Positions 1 to 7,882 of a stretch of DNA of 35,531 nt are shown here, in pieces (the stretch's first letter is position 1; each line of letters opens with the position of its first letter). Made by a program: the position numbers and the translations under genes. The stretch lies in contig JAIPFM010000033.1 of NCBI GenBank assembly GCA_021736645.1, positions 1 through 35,531 on the forward strand, given 5' to 3'. A model generated the notes under the pieces. The model ran no database searches. It was given only the letters and a program-made list of their open reading frames with translations, and was not told where the DNA came from. Source of the DNA: Phycisphaerae bacterium (GTDB lineage Bacteria > Planctomycetota > Phycisphaerae > Sedimentisphaerales > Anaerobacaceae).

Positions 1-419
1 CGGCTCATGCCGCCGCCTGGGATGTTGCCGTAGAGCACGGCGTTAAATCCGTTTTGGAATTTGAATCCGGCGCGCGTGAGCACGTAGTCCACACCGTACG
101 GGAATCTTGCCCAGGTCTGGGTCACCTCGTCAGATTGGGGCTTTGGGACCTTGCCGCTTTCAAAGTTGACGATGCCATCCTCCGGGAAGTTGGCACTGTA
201 CAGGCGAATACGATTTGTGTGGTTGGGTTTGTACGCCATCCAGATGAATCGGTCGGTGCCCACGCCGAACAGCTCTGTGCCATTGTAGTCCCCATGTTCC
301 ACGCCGAGACAGAAACGACTGGACGTGCGGCGCACCTTGCCGCCCGTGATATCGAGCCCCTGGGCCCTGGCCAGGTCAGCCAGGGCGTCAAAGGCCTGTT
401 GATCCGTTGAAATGTTCAA
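1..419 (-). CDS. galK: Galactokinase, N-terminal part (runs off the left edge)
   Basis: Open frame on the minus strand from a TTG start at 419 to the window edge, about 139 codons with no stop. It reads MNISTDQQAFDALADLA near the start, then GVEHGDYN, which corresponds to the galactokinase signature around G-[DE]-H-x-D-Y, and ends in GNIPGGGMSR, the beginning of the GHMP-kinase glycine-rich ATP loop. The family (known) phosphorylates galactose at C1 in the Leloir pathway in the cytoplasm. The TTG start is chosen because an AAAGGAG ribosome-binding site lies about 9 bases upstream and no ATG fits. It starts 14 bases after the stop of the sugar symporter, so uptake and phosphorylation are probably co-transcribed. 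The C-terminal two thirds are outside the window, so substrate specificity within the GHMP sugar kinases cannot be confirmed. Confidence 0.82.
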   Translation of the reverse strand, partial: MNISTDQQAFDALADLARAQGLDITGGKVRRTSSRFCLGVEHGDYNGTELFGVGTDRFIWMAYKPNHTNRIRLYSANFPEDGIVNFESGKVPKPQSDEVTQTWARFPYGVDYVLTRAGFKFQNGFNAVLYGNIPGGGMS

Positions 420-433
420 TGTGGGGTACTCCT

Positions 434-2479
434 TTATTTGGCGAGTCCGATGGGACTGAATAGCACATACAGAATCAAAGTAATTACGATCACGACAATA
501 CCGGCCAGTCTGGCCCCCTTGCTGGTTTCCAGTTTGATCGAAGTATTGGCCTTGAATTCAATAGGTTGAGCCAGAGGCTTGACCAGGGTAATGACCCACA
601 TGACCACCAAACAGAGGGCGAAACAGATAGCCATGCGGTTGAGGAATTGAATCTCTGGGCCGATTTTAAAGCGTCCCAGCAGGTACATGCCTCCATAACT
701 GACGATATTGGTGAGCAGGCCGATGACGCCGGCAATCGGCGGAGCCTTGCGAAAGATCAGGCCAAACACAAAGACTGCCAGGATGCCCGGCGAGATCAAG
801 CCCTGGGCCTCCTGAATGATGGTAAAGATACTGTTGCTGATCTTGGGATCTCCCAACTTTGGAGCCAGGTAGATGGCCACAAAAGAGAATAACACCACAC
901 AGATGCGTCCCAGGCCAACAATGGTCTTTTGACTGGCTTTTGGATTCATGTACTTCTGAAAGATGTCCATGGTGAAGATAGTGGATGCTGCATTGAGCAT
1001 GGCTGCCAGGGAGCTGACAATCGCACCGAGCAGTGCCGCCAATACAAAACCAACGATGCCTGTTTTCTGGGGCAACACATTGCTAAGCAATTGTCCCAAA
1101 GCCGTGTCATATTTGTAGGCAATGAATTTCTCGGAACTAACGGTTGCATTGGCCGCACTGGCCGCCTCAGTGACCGATTGATTGTAGGTTGCTAACTCGA
1201 CCTCCAGTTCCGGAAACACGGTTTTCCACGATTTGTCGTCCGATTCAAATACGGTATAGTCTTTAATCTCCAGGGCATCGAATTTTTCCTGAATCATGGG
1301 CAATACATAGGGATTCCTGGCCTTTACAGCTTTCATGGCCACTTTGTCCGGGTAGACTGCCACCATGAATTTTCCACGCTGCCACCCTGTAATCGCGTCT
1401 TCGGTGGGGGCCTGAATTATGTCAACAAGCTGTGTGTTGGCATTGGCCTTTTGATAGCTGGCGATAACCGGTGCATTGTCATAGACTGCCTGGTCCTGCA
1501 TGTCCTTGGCAAAGAGATTGAAGGCAATAATGCCGGGAATGACCACGACAAAGGGAATGATAAGTTTCATAAAGGCGGAGAACACGATACCTTTTTGGCC
1601 TTCGGCCAGAGAGGCGGAGCCCAGGGTTCTCTGTGTGATGTATTGGTTCAAGCCCCAGTAGTAGAAATTGGGAATCCACAGGCCAAGGAGCAGAGCTGTC
1701 CAGGGGAGGACTTTGTCATTGGCAGGCAGAAACATGTTCATGCGTACTCGATTGAGCTCCCAGAAGCGATCAATGGAGCTCATGCCTTCGGCCAGGGGAA
1801 TGGTTCTGACTTCACCGGTCGCCACATCCACCACTTTGGCGGCTTCCTCGACACTGCCCAACATTTTAAAGGCGAAGTACATGACCACACTGCTTCCAAT
1901 GATCAGGGCACTTCCCTGGATCAGGTCGGCCCAGGCACAGGCCTTCAAACCGCCGGCGGTCACATACACCATGGCAATAATGCCAATGACCACGGAGGCG
2001 TTTAAGATGGATATGTCATGGCCCATTTTATCTGCCATCGTTGTGACGGTCAGGGCACCGGAATAGGTGACTGAGCCCAGTAACAGCATATAGATGAAGA
2101 GTGTGGCAATCGCCATGATAGTGCGTGCTGCAGCATTATATCGATATTCAAGGAATTCGGGCATGGTCGTGATGCCTGCCCTCAGAAAGTAAGGCAGGAA
2201 GCCGAAGGCGACGATTACCAGGGTAATGGCAGCCATCCATTCATAACTGGCAATGGCCAAGCCTACGTGGCTGGCAGCGTTACCACTCATACCAACCAGT
2301 TGCTCTGAGGAGATATTTGCGGCGATGAGTGAGAAACCTATGAGCCACCATTTGAGACCGCGGCCAGCAAGGAAAAAGTCTTCGCCTGTCTTTTCACCTT
2401 TACTTTTGTAGAGTCCCAACCCTACAACGCAGCCCACAAAGGCAATAAATACAATAATGTCCAGAGCGCCAAATACCAT
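434..2479 (-). CDS. SSS-family sodium:sugar symporter (SGLT-like) with a large loop insertion
   Basis: 681 residues, highly hydrophobic, of the sodium/solute symporter family. Visible family marks are the FFLAGRGLKWWLIGFSLIA region at about residues 35-53, ANISSEQLVGMSG (54-66), the QY/TQRTLGS stretch (279-288) and the SSLAAMLNAASTIFTMDIF helix (489-507). Members carry a sugar or related solute inward with Na+ across the cytoplasmic membrane (known). A hydrophilic block of about 120 residues (roughly 337-457) sits between VYDNA and YDTALGQLL, where ordinary SGLT relatives have only a short loop; it probably faces outside. The ATG at 2479 follows an AAAGGAAAGGA purine tract. It lies between nnrD upstream and galactokinase 14 bases downstream, which suggests galactose or a galactoside as substrate (inference). 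Confidence 0.9.
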   Translation of the reverse strand: MVFGALDIIVFIAFVGCVVGLGLYKSKGEKTGEDFFLAGRGLKWWLIGFSLIAANISSEQLVGMSGNAASHVGLAIASYEWMAAITLVIVAFGFLPYFLRAGITTMPEFLEYRYNAAARTIMAIATLFIYMLLLGSVTYSGALTVTTMADKMGHDISILNASVVIGIIAMVYVTAGGLKACAWADLIQGSALIIGSSVVMYFAFKMLGSVEEAAKVVDVATGEVRTIPLAEGMSSIDRFWELNRVRMNMFLPANDKVLPWTALLLGLWIPNFYYWGLNQYITQRTLGSASLAEGQKGIVFSAFMKLIIPFVVVIPGIIAFNLFAKDMQDQAVYDNAPVIASYQKANANTQLVDIIQAPTEDAITGWQRGKFMVAVYPDKVAMKAVKARNPYVLPMIQEKFDALEIKDYTVFESDDKSWKTVFPELEVELATYNQSVTEAASAANATVSSEKFIAYKYDTALGQLLSNVLPQKTGIVGFVLAALLGAIVSSLAAMLNAASTIFTMDIFQKYMNPKASQKTIVGLGRICVVLFSFVAIYLAPKLGDPKISNSIFTIIQEAQGLISPGILAVFVFGLIFRKAPPIAGVIGLLTNIVSYGGMYLLGRFKIGPEIQFLNRMAICFALCLVVMWVITLVKPLAQPIEFKANTSIKLETSKGARLAGIVVIVITLILYVLFSPIGLAK

Positions 2480-2551
2480 AACCTATCCTTTCCTTTTTAA
2501 TGCCTGCTTGATCCATTCAAACAGACCCTGTTCGATGCAGTTTGTGTCGCA

Positions 2552-3430
2552 TTATAGCGATTGTTTGTTATGCGACAACCACGCTTTTGGCAGGCTGTCA
2601 ATAATATCCGAAGCGGTCAGTGCAATCTGTCCTACAGTCTCTGCGCCCAGGTCACCGGCCAGGCCGTGGATGTGGCAGCCCAGGGCTGCGGCGTCCACGG
2701 GATTCAGGTTTTGACCGAACAAGGCGGCGATGATCCCGGTGAGTACGTCGCCTGATCCGCCTGTGGCCATACCGGGATTACCGGTTGCATTGATATACAG
2801 GGTGCGGTTGTCTGTCACCACCGTTTGAGCCCCCTTCAGCACAACGACACTCTTGGAGGCCTGGGCCAATTGAGCCGCCTGATCCGTGCGGTCCTTTGGC
2901 ATAGGCTGTCTGAACACAGAGGCCCACACGCGCTTCATCTCACCGGGGTGGGGCGTGAGAATCAGTTGGGCCTTGACCTTTTGGTGCCACTGGCCGATCC
3001 TGCTGAGATTGTTGAGTCCGTCAGCATCCAGGACCAGTCTGAGGGAGGGGGCTTGAATCAGGGCCTCAATGATGGTTTGCAGCCCGTGGCTTGTGCCCAG
3101 GCCCGGTCCCAGGGCGACCCCATCACAGGCACGCACGGAGTCCAGAATGCGGCCCAGTGCCCGCTCTGATATGCGTCCCTGCTGGTCTTCGGGCAGCGGG
3201 ATGGTGGTATAGGCGGGTTCAAAACCCGCGACTATGGCGGTACTGCTCTGCGGGCAGGCGACCCTGACCAGGCCTGCTCCGGATCTCAGGGCTGCTTTGC
3301 CTGCCAGGGCAGCGGCGCCGCCCATGCCCTGGCTGCCTGCAATGATCAACACCGTTCCAAAATGGCCTTTGTGTGCGTCAGCGGCACGCGCGGGCAGTCG
3401 GGGAACCGATTGAATGGATTGCAGGCTCAT
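2552..3430 (-). CDS. nnrD: ADP-dependent (S)-NAD(P)H-hydrate dehydratase
   Basis: 292 residues with a ribokinase-like fold of the YjeF C-terminal type. Seen: the AGSQGMGGAAALAGKAALRSG region (about 31-51), LTPHPGEM (158-165) and the nucleotide/phosphate loop GNPGMATGGSGDVLTG (217-232). Known role: ATP/ADP-dependent dehydration of damaged NAD(P)H hydrate back to NAD(P)H in the cytoplasm. Many bacteria carry a fusion with the epimerase NnrE; here only the dehydratase part is present, and no epimerase domain is found in the window. Its ATG lies 4 bases after the larB stop, a very tight coupling that places two enzymes of pyridine-nucleotide chemistry in one transcript. The symporter follows after 72 bases. 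Confidence 0.93.
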   Translation of the reverse strand: MSLQSIQSVPRLPARAADAHKGHFGTVLIIAGSQGMGGAAALAGKAALRSGAGLVRVACPQSSTAIVAGFEPAYTTIPLPEDQQGRISERALGRILDSVRACDGVALGPGLGTSHGLQTIIEALIQAPSLRLVLDADGLNNLSRIGQWHQKVKAQLILTPHPGEMKRVWASVFRQPMPKDRTDQAAQLAQASKSVVVLKGAQTVVTDNRTLYINATGNPGMATGGSGDVLTGIIAALFGQNLNPVDAAALGCHIHGLAGDLGAETVGQIALTASDIIDSLPKAWLSHNKQSL

Positions 3431-3434
3431 GGAC

Positions 3435-4280
3435 TTAGATGCGGCCCTCTATTTTTCGGTTGATGAGTGTGGCGCTGATGGCCGCTGAAAAGCCATTGTC
3501 AATATTGACCACGGACACGCCTGACGCGCAGCTGTTGAGCATGGCCAGCAGGGCGGCCAGTCCGTTGAAGCTGGCACCATAGCCGACACTGGTGGGCACC
3601 GCAATGACAGGGCAGTTGACCAGTCCCCCCACAACAGAGGCAAGAGCGCCTTCCATGCCAGCCACCACAAGGACCACATTGGCCTGTTGAATCTGATCCA
3701 GATGGGCCAAGAGTCGGTGCAGACCTGCGACTCCCACATCGCACAGGATCTCTGCACGCTGCCCCATGATGTGAGCCGTGGCCAGGGCTTCTCGTGCCAC
3801 CGGAAGATCAGCCGTGCCCGCGGTGATGATGGGCAGTACGCTCGCGGACTGGGACAGGGGCGACTGTTCGAGCACAATGGTGCGCCCGAGTGTATCGTAT
3901 TGTGCTTGTGCGCATTGACCGGATGTCAGGAGCGCGTCATACATGGCTTGTGTGGCCCGTGTCGCCAGGACATTGCCGCCTTGACTGGCCAGGCTTTCGA
4001 AGATTGCGACGACCTGATCGATGGTTTTGCCCTCGCAGAAGATAGTCTCCGGGAAGCCTCGACGGAGTTGTCTGTGGTGGTCGATCCTGGCGAAGCCCAG
4101 GTCTTCAAACGGTAAGTGACGCAGTTTGTTCAGGGCCGTATCAATGTCCATGGAGCCCTGTTGCACGGCCTTGAGTAGTTGTGTCAAGTGTTCGGTTTGG
4201 ATAAGCACAGTCCTTACCAGGAGCCAACGTTCTGAATGCATGCACACTAAGTGCCTGACAGTATACCCATTTTTAACCAT
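3435..4280 (-). CDS. larB: Nickel-pincer cofactor biosynthesis protein LarB
   Basis: 281 residues from the longest start. The N-terminal part LPFEDLGFARIDHHRQLRRG (56-75) and GFPETIFCEGKT (75-86) are typical LarB; the C-terminal half is a PurE-like (AIR carboxylase) domain with AGTADLPVAREA (154-165) and CDVGVAGLHR (180-189). Cys251 in NSCASGVSVVNIDNGF matches the cysteine reported to bind the pyridinium ring. LarB carboxylates and hydrolyses nicotinic acid adenine dinucleotide, the first step to the nickel-pincer nucleotide of lactate racemase-type enzymes (known). The start is uncertain: ATG 4280 has no clear ribosome-binding site; ATG 4241 (268 aa) or GTG 4208 (257 aa) better match usual family length. 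larC, larE and larA are not in the window. Confidence 0.92.
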   Translation of the reverse strand: MVKNGYTVRHLVCMHSERWLLVRTVLIQTEHLTQLLKAVQQGSMDIDTALNKLRHLPFEDLGFARIDHHRQLRRGFPETIFCEGKTIDQVVAIFESLASQGGNVLATRATQAMYDALLTSGQCAQAQYDTLGRTIVLEQSPLSQSASVLPIITAGTADLPVAREALATAHIMGQRAEILCDVGVAGLHRLLAHLDQIQQANVVLVVAGMEGALASVVGGLVNCPVIAVPTSVGYGASFNGLAALLAMLNSCASGVSVVNIDNGFSAAISATLINRKIEGRI

Positions 4281-4330
4281 GTGACAAGGTGTGACTTGGC
4301 TTGAAATGGGAATTGATTTGAGCTAAGGAA

Positions 4331-4501
4331 CGTCGGATAAATAACTGTCGCATTTCTCATCTGATCTTCACGCCATCTTCAGCCGTTTCTCAATTGCGAA
4401 ATCCTCAATGTAGAATAGCTACACCTGCGGTTTCGCTCAATCGAAAACAACTGAATCTGACGCAAATCTCAGCGATAAATACAACATTTATTTATCCGGC
4501 G
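4331..4501. repeat. Inverted-repeat-bounded small element (MITE-like), about 171 bp
   Basis: The stretch between larB and the SlyD-like gene begins with CGTCGGATAAATAA (4331-4344) and ends with the near-exact reverse complement TTATTTATCCGGCG (4488-4501): 13 of 14 positions pair. Between them lies an imperfect hairpin centred on TGTAGAATAGCTACA (about 4410-4424), whose arms TTGCGAAAT and GTTTCGCTCAA extend the pairing with bulges. There is no coding frame. The right end abuts the stop of the isomerase gene (4505). This organisation fits a miniature transposable element or a REP-type repeat; no second copy is seen in this window, so mobility is inferred only. Confidence 0.5.
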
Positions 4502-4504
4502 ATC

Positions 4505-4948
4505 CTAAATCAGATCGTCCGGGACGATTTCAACGAGTGTGATATTGAACAGGAGATCTTCACCTGCCAGGGGATGGTTGGCGTCCAGCGTGATTTTGGA
4601 GCCTGAGATGTTGGTAATCGTGGCGTGAACCACCTTGTAGTTGTCTGTAGGGACTCTGAGTCGAAGGCCTATTTTAGGTTCAATGCCCTCAGGGAATTCA
4701 TCCCTGTCAATGACCTCTAACAGGCCTTCATCGCGTTCGCCGTAGCCCTTGTCTTTGGGCACAATGACCACTCTGGATTCGCCCGGGCTCATGCCGACTA
4801 TGGACTGCTCCAGGGCAGGGATATAGTCACCATGTCCAATGATCAGGTCAATCAAATCATGGTTGCGTGCCAAATCGAATTCACGACCATCCACCAAACG
4901 GCCATGACAGCGAATCCTCACCATGTCGCCTTGTTTTGCTTTTGCCAT
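4505..4948 (-). CDS. SlyD-like FKBP-type peptidyl-prolyl cis-trans isomerase
   Basis: 147 residues. The N-terminus (GDMVRIRCHGRLVDGREFD) and IIGHGDYIPALEQSIVGMSPGE (about 36-57) match the FKBP core, followed by an insert-in-flap region (about 66-120, VPKDKGYGERDEGLLEVID and following) and return to the core with DANHPLAGEDLLFNITLVEI. This order is that of SlyD/FkpA-type chaperone-isomerases, which catalyse proline isomerisation and assist folding in the cytoplasm (known). There is no histidine-rich metal-binding tail, unlike E. coli SlyD. It is probably a single-gene unit; no terminator is obvious other than the hairpin element immediately downstream. Confidence 0.88.
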   Translation of the reverse strand: MAKAKQGDMVRIRCHGRLVDGREFDLARNHDLIDLIIGHGDYIPALEQSIVGMSPGESRVVIVPKDKGYGERDEGLLEVIDRDEFPEGIEPKIGLRLRVPTDNYKVVHATITNISGSKITLDANHPLAGEDLLFNITLVEIVPDDLI

Positions 4949-5020
4949 TGTCGATTTTCAGTTTTCAGGTTGTCGTGTCAAGCAGGCAGTTGTGAGCAGG
5001 CAAAGGTTCGAATCCAGTCC

Positions 5021-5054
5021 AAAAAATAGCCCCGTTGACATGTCAACAGGGCTA
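5021..5054 (-). terminator. Rho-independent terminator of the cold-shock gene
   Basis: A nearly perfect 28-base palindrome (5027-5054, arms TAGCCC and GGGCTA around GTTGACATGTCAAC) is followed on the minus strand by six T (5021-5026 read as A on plus). It lies 31 bases after the stop of the cold-shock gene. Confidence 0.85.
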
Positions 5055-5085
5055 GGTATGGTGCTATCTTAACTGAAATCAGCCA

Positions 5086-5289
5086 TTAGCATGGGGTAAC
5101 TTTGGTGGCACAAGGACCTTTTCTTCCTTCACCGATTTCATATTCAACCTTCTGGCCATCATCAAGGGAGGCATAGCCGTCCATCTGGATTTCGGAATGG
5201 TGAACAAACAAATCCTGACCTCCCTCATCTGGGGTAATAAAGCCAAATCCCTTAGTTGAGTCGAACCATTTCACTGTACCTGTACTCAC
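5086..5289 (-). CDS. Cold-shock domain protein (CspA family)
   Basis: 67 residues, the usual length for a single cold-shock domain. It starts [18 protein letters not shown], containing RNP1 (KGFGFI), and continues with DLFVHHSEI (RNP2-like), both single-stranded nucleic acid binding motifs. Such proteins act as RNA chaperones in the cytoplasm (known). The start is GTG at 5289, preceded by AAGGAG with about 8 bases spacing. A long upstream non-coding stretch may include an extended 5' leader, common for this family, but no cold-box could be identified with confidence. The gene is monocistronic with its own terminator. Confidence 0.96.
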   Translation of the reverse strand: MSTGTVKWFDSTKGFGFITPDEGGQDLFVHHSEIQMDGYASLDDGQKVEYEIGEGRKGPCATKVTPC

Positions 5290-5688
5290 TTCTACATCTC
5301 CTTGGCCACTTGTTTAAAAAAACTGAGCCCTACTAAATAGCATCCCTCATACATTTTCGTTCATTGATTTATGTATCCGGTATATACCCTCTGAGAGATG
5401 TAAAAGGGTACATCCTATGAATCTAATAAATCGTCCTAATTTACACGATGATTTTGTGCAGGTCCAATATAATTAAGCTTGAAAACGCAAAAAATGTAGA
5501 TTTATTGTGAGAGCCAGACACTTTGTATGCGATTTATGTGTGCTATAGGGGCTGTGGTTTTTCTTGCCAAGTTTAACCGTCTGGGGTTTAATAAAAATCT
5601 TTTGGGCGGCATAGAGGGTCTTGAGTGCAGAGGCCAGATTTAAGGATGTCAATGCAAAGGCTGGGTATGGCTATGAAAGGAACAATGT
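5290..5688. other. Divergent intergenic region between cold-shock gene and xylulokinase
   Basis: About 400 AT-rich bases without a credible reading frame. It must hold the promoters for both neighbours. A perfect 10-base palindrome GGTATATACC sits at 5379-5388, about 90 bases upstream of the cold-shock start, and could be an operator or part of a promoter. An AAAGGA ribosome-binding site lies just before the xylulokinase ATG. I could not assign a convincing -35/-10 pair. Confidence 0.5.
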
Positions 5689-7182
5689 ATGGCACTTTTA
5701 TTGGGATATGATGTAGGCAGTTCTTCGATTAAAGCCACATTGATAGACGCTGACACCGGGCAGGTCGTGGGTTCAGCCACGTCTCCCAAGCAGGAAATGG
5801 AGATCATTGCTGTAAAGAGCGGGTGGGCGGAACAACATCCGGAGACCTGGTGGACACATATCAAGGCTGCAACGCAGGAGATCAAGCAGAACCACGCGTT
5901 TGATCCTGCGGATATCCAGGCCATTGGTGTTGCCTACCAAATGCACGGTCTCGTGGCGGTAGACAAGCAGGGCAGGGTGCTGCGTCCCTCCATTATCTGG
6001 TGTGACAGCCGGGCGGTTGAAATCGGTCGTGAAGCTGCCGAGGGCATTGGCGTGGACCGGTGTCTGGAGCGTCTGTTGAATCTGCCCGGTAATTTCACAG
6101 CCTCCAAGCTGAAGTGGGTCAAAACCCATGAACCCCGAATTTATGATCAGATCGACAAGATCATGCTGCCCGGCGATTACATTGCATACAAGCTGACAGG
6201 GCAGATTCTCACCACCCCTTCAGGACTGTCAGAGGGCATTCTGTGGGACTTCAACAAAAAGGGCCTGGCTGATATCCTGATGACATACTACGGCCTTGAC
6301 GAGAGTTTCATTCCTGAAATCGTGCCCACGTTCTCCGAACAAGGCGAACTCACCCCTCAGGCCGCTGCAGAACTCGGTCTGGCGCCGGGCACGAGGATCG
6401 CCTACAGGGCCGGGGATCAGCCCAATAACGCGTTGTCCCTGAATGTGCTCGAACCGGGTGAAGTCGCTGCCACGGCCGGGACCTCAGGCGTGGTGTACGG
6501 CATCAGTGACAAGCGTGATTACGACAAAAAATCACGGGTGAATACCTTTGTGCATGTCAATCATACGGCAGATCTGGAACGATACGGCGTGCTCCTGTGT
6601 CTCAACGGAACCGGCATATTGAACAGTTGGCTCAAACACAATGTGGTCCAGGGTGAAGACTACGCTGAAATGAATGAGCGTGCCATGACTGTACCGATCG
6701 GTGCCGAGGGCCTGACCATTCTGCCCTTTGGCAATGGGGCGGAACGAACCCTGGAGAACCGTGACATTGGTTCGGCAGTGCACCATCTCAATTTCAATAT
6801 CCATACCCAGGCCCACGTGCTCAGGGCGGCTCAGGAAGGCATTGTGTTTGCCTTGAATTACGGGTGTGACGTCATGAAGCAGGCCGGTGTCCAGACCCAG
6901 ACGATCCGGGCCGGGTATGCCAATATGTTCCTCAGTCCCCTGTTCCGCCAGGCCTTTGCCAATATTACCGGGGCGGTCGTGGAATTGTACAACACGGACG
7001 GGTCACAGGGTGCGGCTCGTGGTGCAGGCATGGGGGCAGGCGTGTACGCCTCTGCCAAGGAAGCCTTTGGCGGCCTGGCGTGTCAAAAGACCGTTGAGCC
7101 GGATCCCAAAGAGCAGGAGGCGTACAAAGCCGCCTATGCCTCCTGGCTCAGCGTATTAAACCGTCAAGTGGGCGCCGTGTAG
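5689..7182 (+). CDS. xylB: Xylulokinase (FGGY carbohydrate kinase)
   Basis: 497 residues, full family length. The N-terminal actin-like domain begins LLGYDVGSSSIKATLID (phosphate loop 1), with the substrate-side segment YQMHGLVAVD and PSIIWCDSRA. The second domain has the catalytic-region GDQPNNAL, the adenosine-side TAGTSGVVYG and the C-terminal GSQGAARGAGMGAG. Known role: ATP-dependent phosphorylation of D-xylulose to xylulose 5-phosphate for the pentose phosphate pathway; related pentulose kinases are hard to exclude. The start ATG follows GAAAGGA at 7 bases. Its TAG stop overlaps the GTG start of the Nudix gene by one base, so the two are translationally coupled. No xylose isomerase gene is adjacent. 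Confidence 0.9.
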   Translation: MALLLGYDVGSSSIKATLIDADTGQVVGSATSPKQEMEIIAVKSGWAEQHPETWWTHIKAATQEIKQNHAFDPADIQAIGVAYQMHGLVAVDKQGRVLRPSIIWCDSRAVEIGREAAEGIGVDRCLERLLNLPGNFTASKLKWVKTHEPRIYDQIDKIMLPGDYIAYKLTGQILTTPSGLSEGILWDFNKKGLADILMTYYGLDESFIPEIVPTFSEQGELTPQAAAELGLAPGTRIAYRAGDQPNNALSLNVLEPGEVAATAGTSGVVYGISDKRDYDKKSRVNTFVHVNHTADLERYGVLLCLNGTGILNSWLKHNVVQGEDYAEMNERAMTVPIGAEGLTILPFGNGAERTLENRDIGSAVHHLNFNIHTQAHVLRAAQEGIVFALNYGCDVMKQAGVQTQTIRAGYANMFLSPLFRQAFANITGAVVELYNTDGSQGAARGAGMGAGVYASAKEAFGGLACQKTVEPDPKEQEAYKAAYASWLSVLNRQVGAV

Positions 7183-7880
7183 TGGCGTCTCAGGTTTCCA
7201 TCGAAATGCTCGAGTCCCTGCGTCAGGTCTGTGACGCAGGGGCGAGGGTGACACAAGCCCAGATCACTGGCTGGCACCAGGCGTGGCGTGATGCTGTGTC
7301 GCCCAGCCCCTCCGATGAGGAACTGCTTGTGCTTGTCAACGAGCACGGCCAGCCTTTTTCACCCCGGCTCATGGCGCAGCGGTGGTTATGTCACCTGCTG
7401 GGACTGCGTCATCAGGCCGTTCATATCTTGCTGACATGGCACAGTCCCGGGGCCGGTCCCATGCTGGTCTGCCAGGTGCGGAGTCTGAATAAGCAGGATT
7501 TTCCAGGGCACATTGACATGTCCGTGGGAGGGCATGTCAAGGGGCAGGACGAGCTCTATGACACGGCTCTGACTGAAATGTCCCAGGAACTGGGCCTGAC
7601 ACCCCACGATCTGGTTCAGGCGGAATTGAGCCCTGTCGGGGGGTATGCGTGCTGCATTGAACGACCGGATCTGGCGTATTATGACCTGGAGTACAGGACC
7701 GTGTATGTGGGACAGGTCAAGGACCTGGAGCCCGTTCATTTTCACGACCGGGAAGTGGACGGCATGTACCTTTGTCCGGTGGATCAGGCCGAGGCTCTAC
7801 TCCAGCAGACCATTCTACCTGTGGCCAATGGATTGAGACTGTCTCTGCCGTGCTGTCTCGCCCACTTCAAAAGGGACTAG
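7182..7880 (+). CDS. Nudix hydrolase-like protein (IDI/YfcD-like) with a degenerate Nudix box
   Basis: 232 residues starting at GTG (TAGTG overlap with xylB). Seen: LVLVNEHGQPFSPRLMAQRW (about 49-68), which recalls the isopentenyl-diphosphate-isomerase-like Nudix group, then HIDMSVGGHVKGQDELYDTA and EMSQELGL. Against the Nudix consensus G-x5-E-x7-R-E-U-x-E-E-x-G-U, the first E is D, the R is T, and the first E of the EE pair is Q; the metal-binding glutamates are therefore only partly kept. An N-terminal ~45-residue segment is unassigned. Coupling to a sugar kinase and a histidine phosphatase suggests handling of a phosphorylated sugar or nucleotide by-product (inference). Whether it is catalytically active is open. 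Confidence 0.75.
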   Translation: MASQVSIEMLESLRQVCDAGARVTQAQITGWHQAWRDAVSPSPSDEELLVLVNEHGQPFSPRLMAQRWLCHLLGLRHQAVHILLTWHSPGAGPMLVCQVRSLNKQDFPGHIDMSVGGHVKGQDELYDTALTEMSQELGLTPHDLVQAELSPVGGYACCIERPDLAYYDLEYRTVYVGQVKDLEPVHFHDREVDGMYLCPVDQAEALLQQTILPVANGLRLSLPCCLAHFKRD

Positions 7881-7882
7881 CC

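Noticed and set aside
54..410. Plus-strand open frame of 118 codons at the left edge
   Set aside because: It is antisense to the galactokinase frame, which carries family motifs; the plus-strand product has no recognisable feature.
5005..5015. GGTTCGAATCC resembles a tRNA T-arm on the plus strand
   Set aside because: The flanking bases do not pair as a T-stem (AAAGG against CCAGT), and no D-arm, anticodon arm or acceptor stem can be folded in the 70 bases before it.
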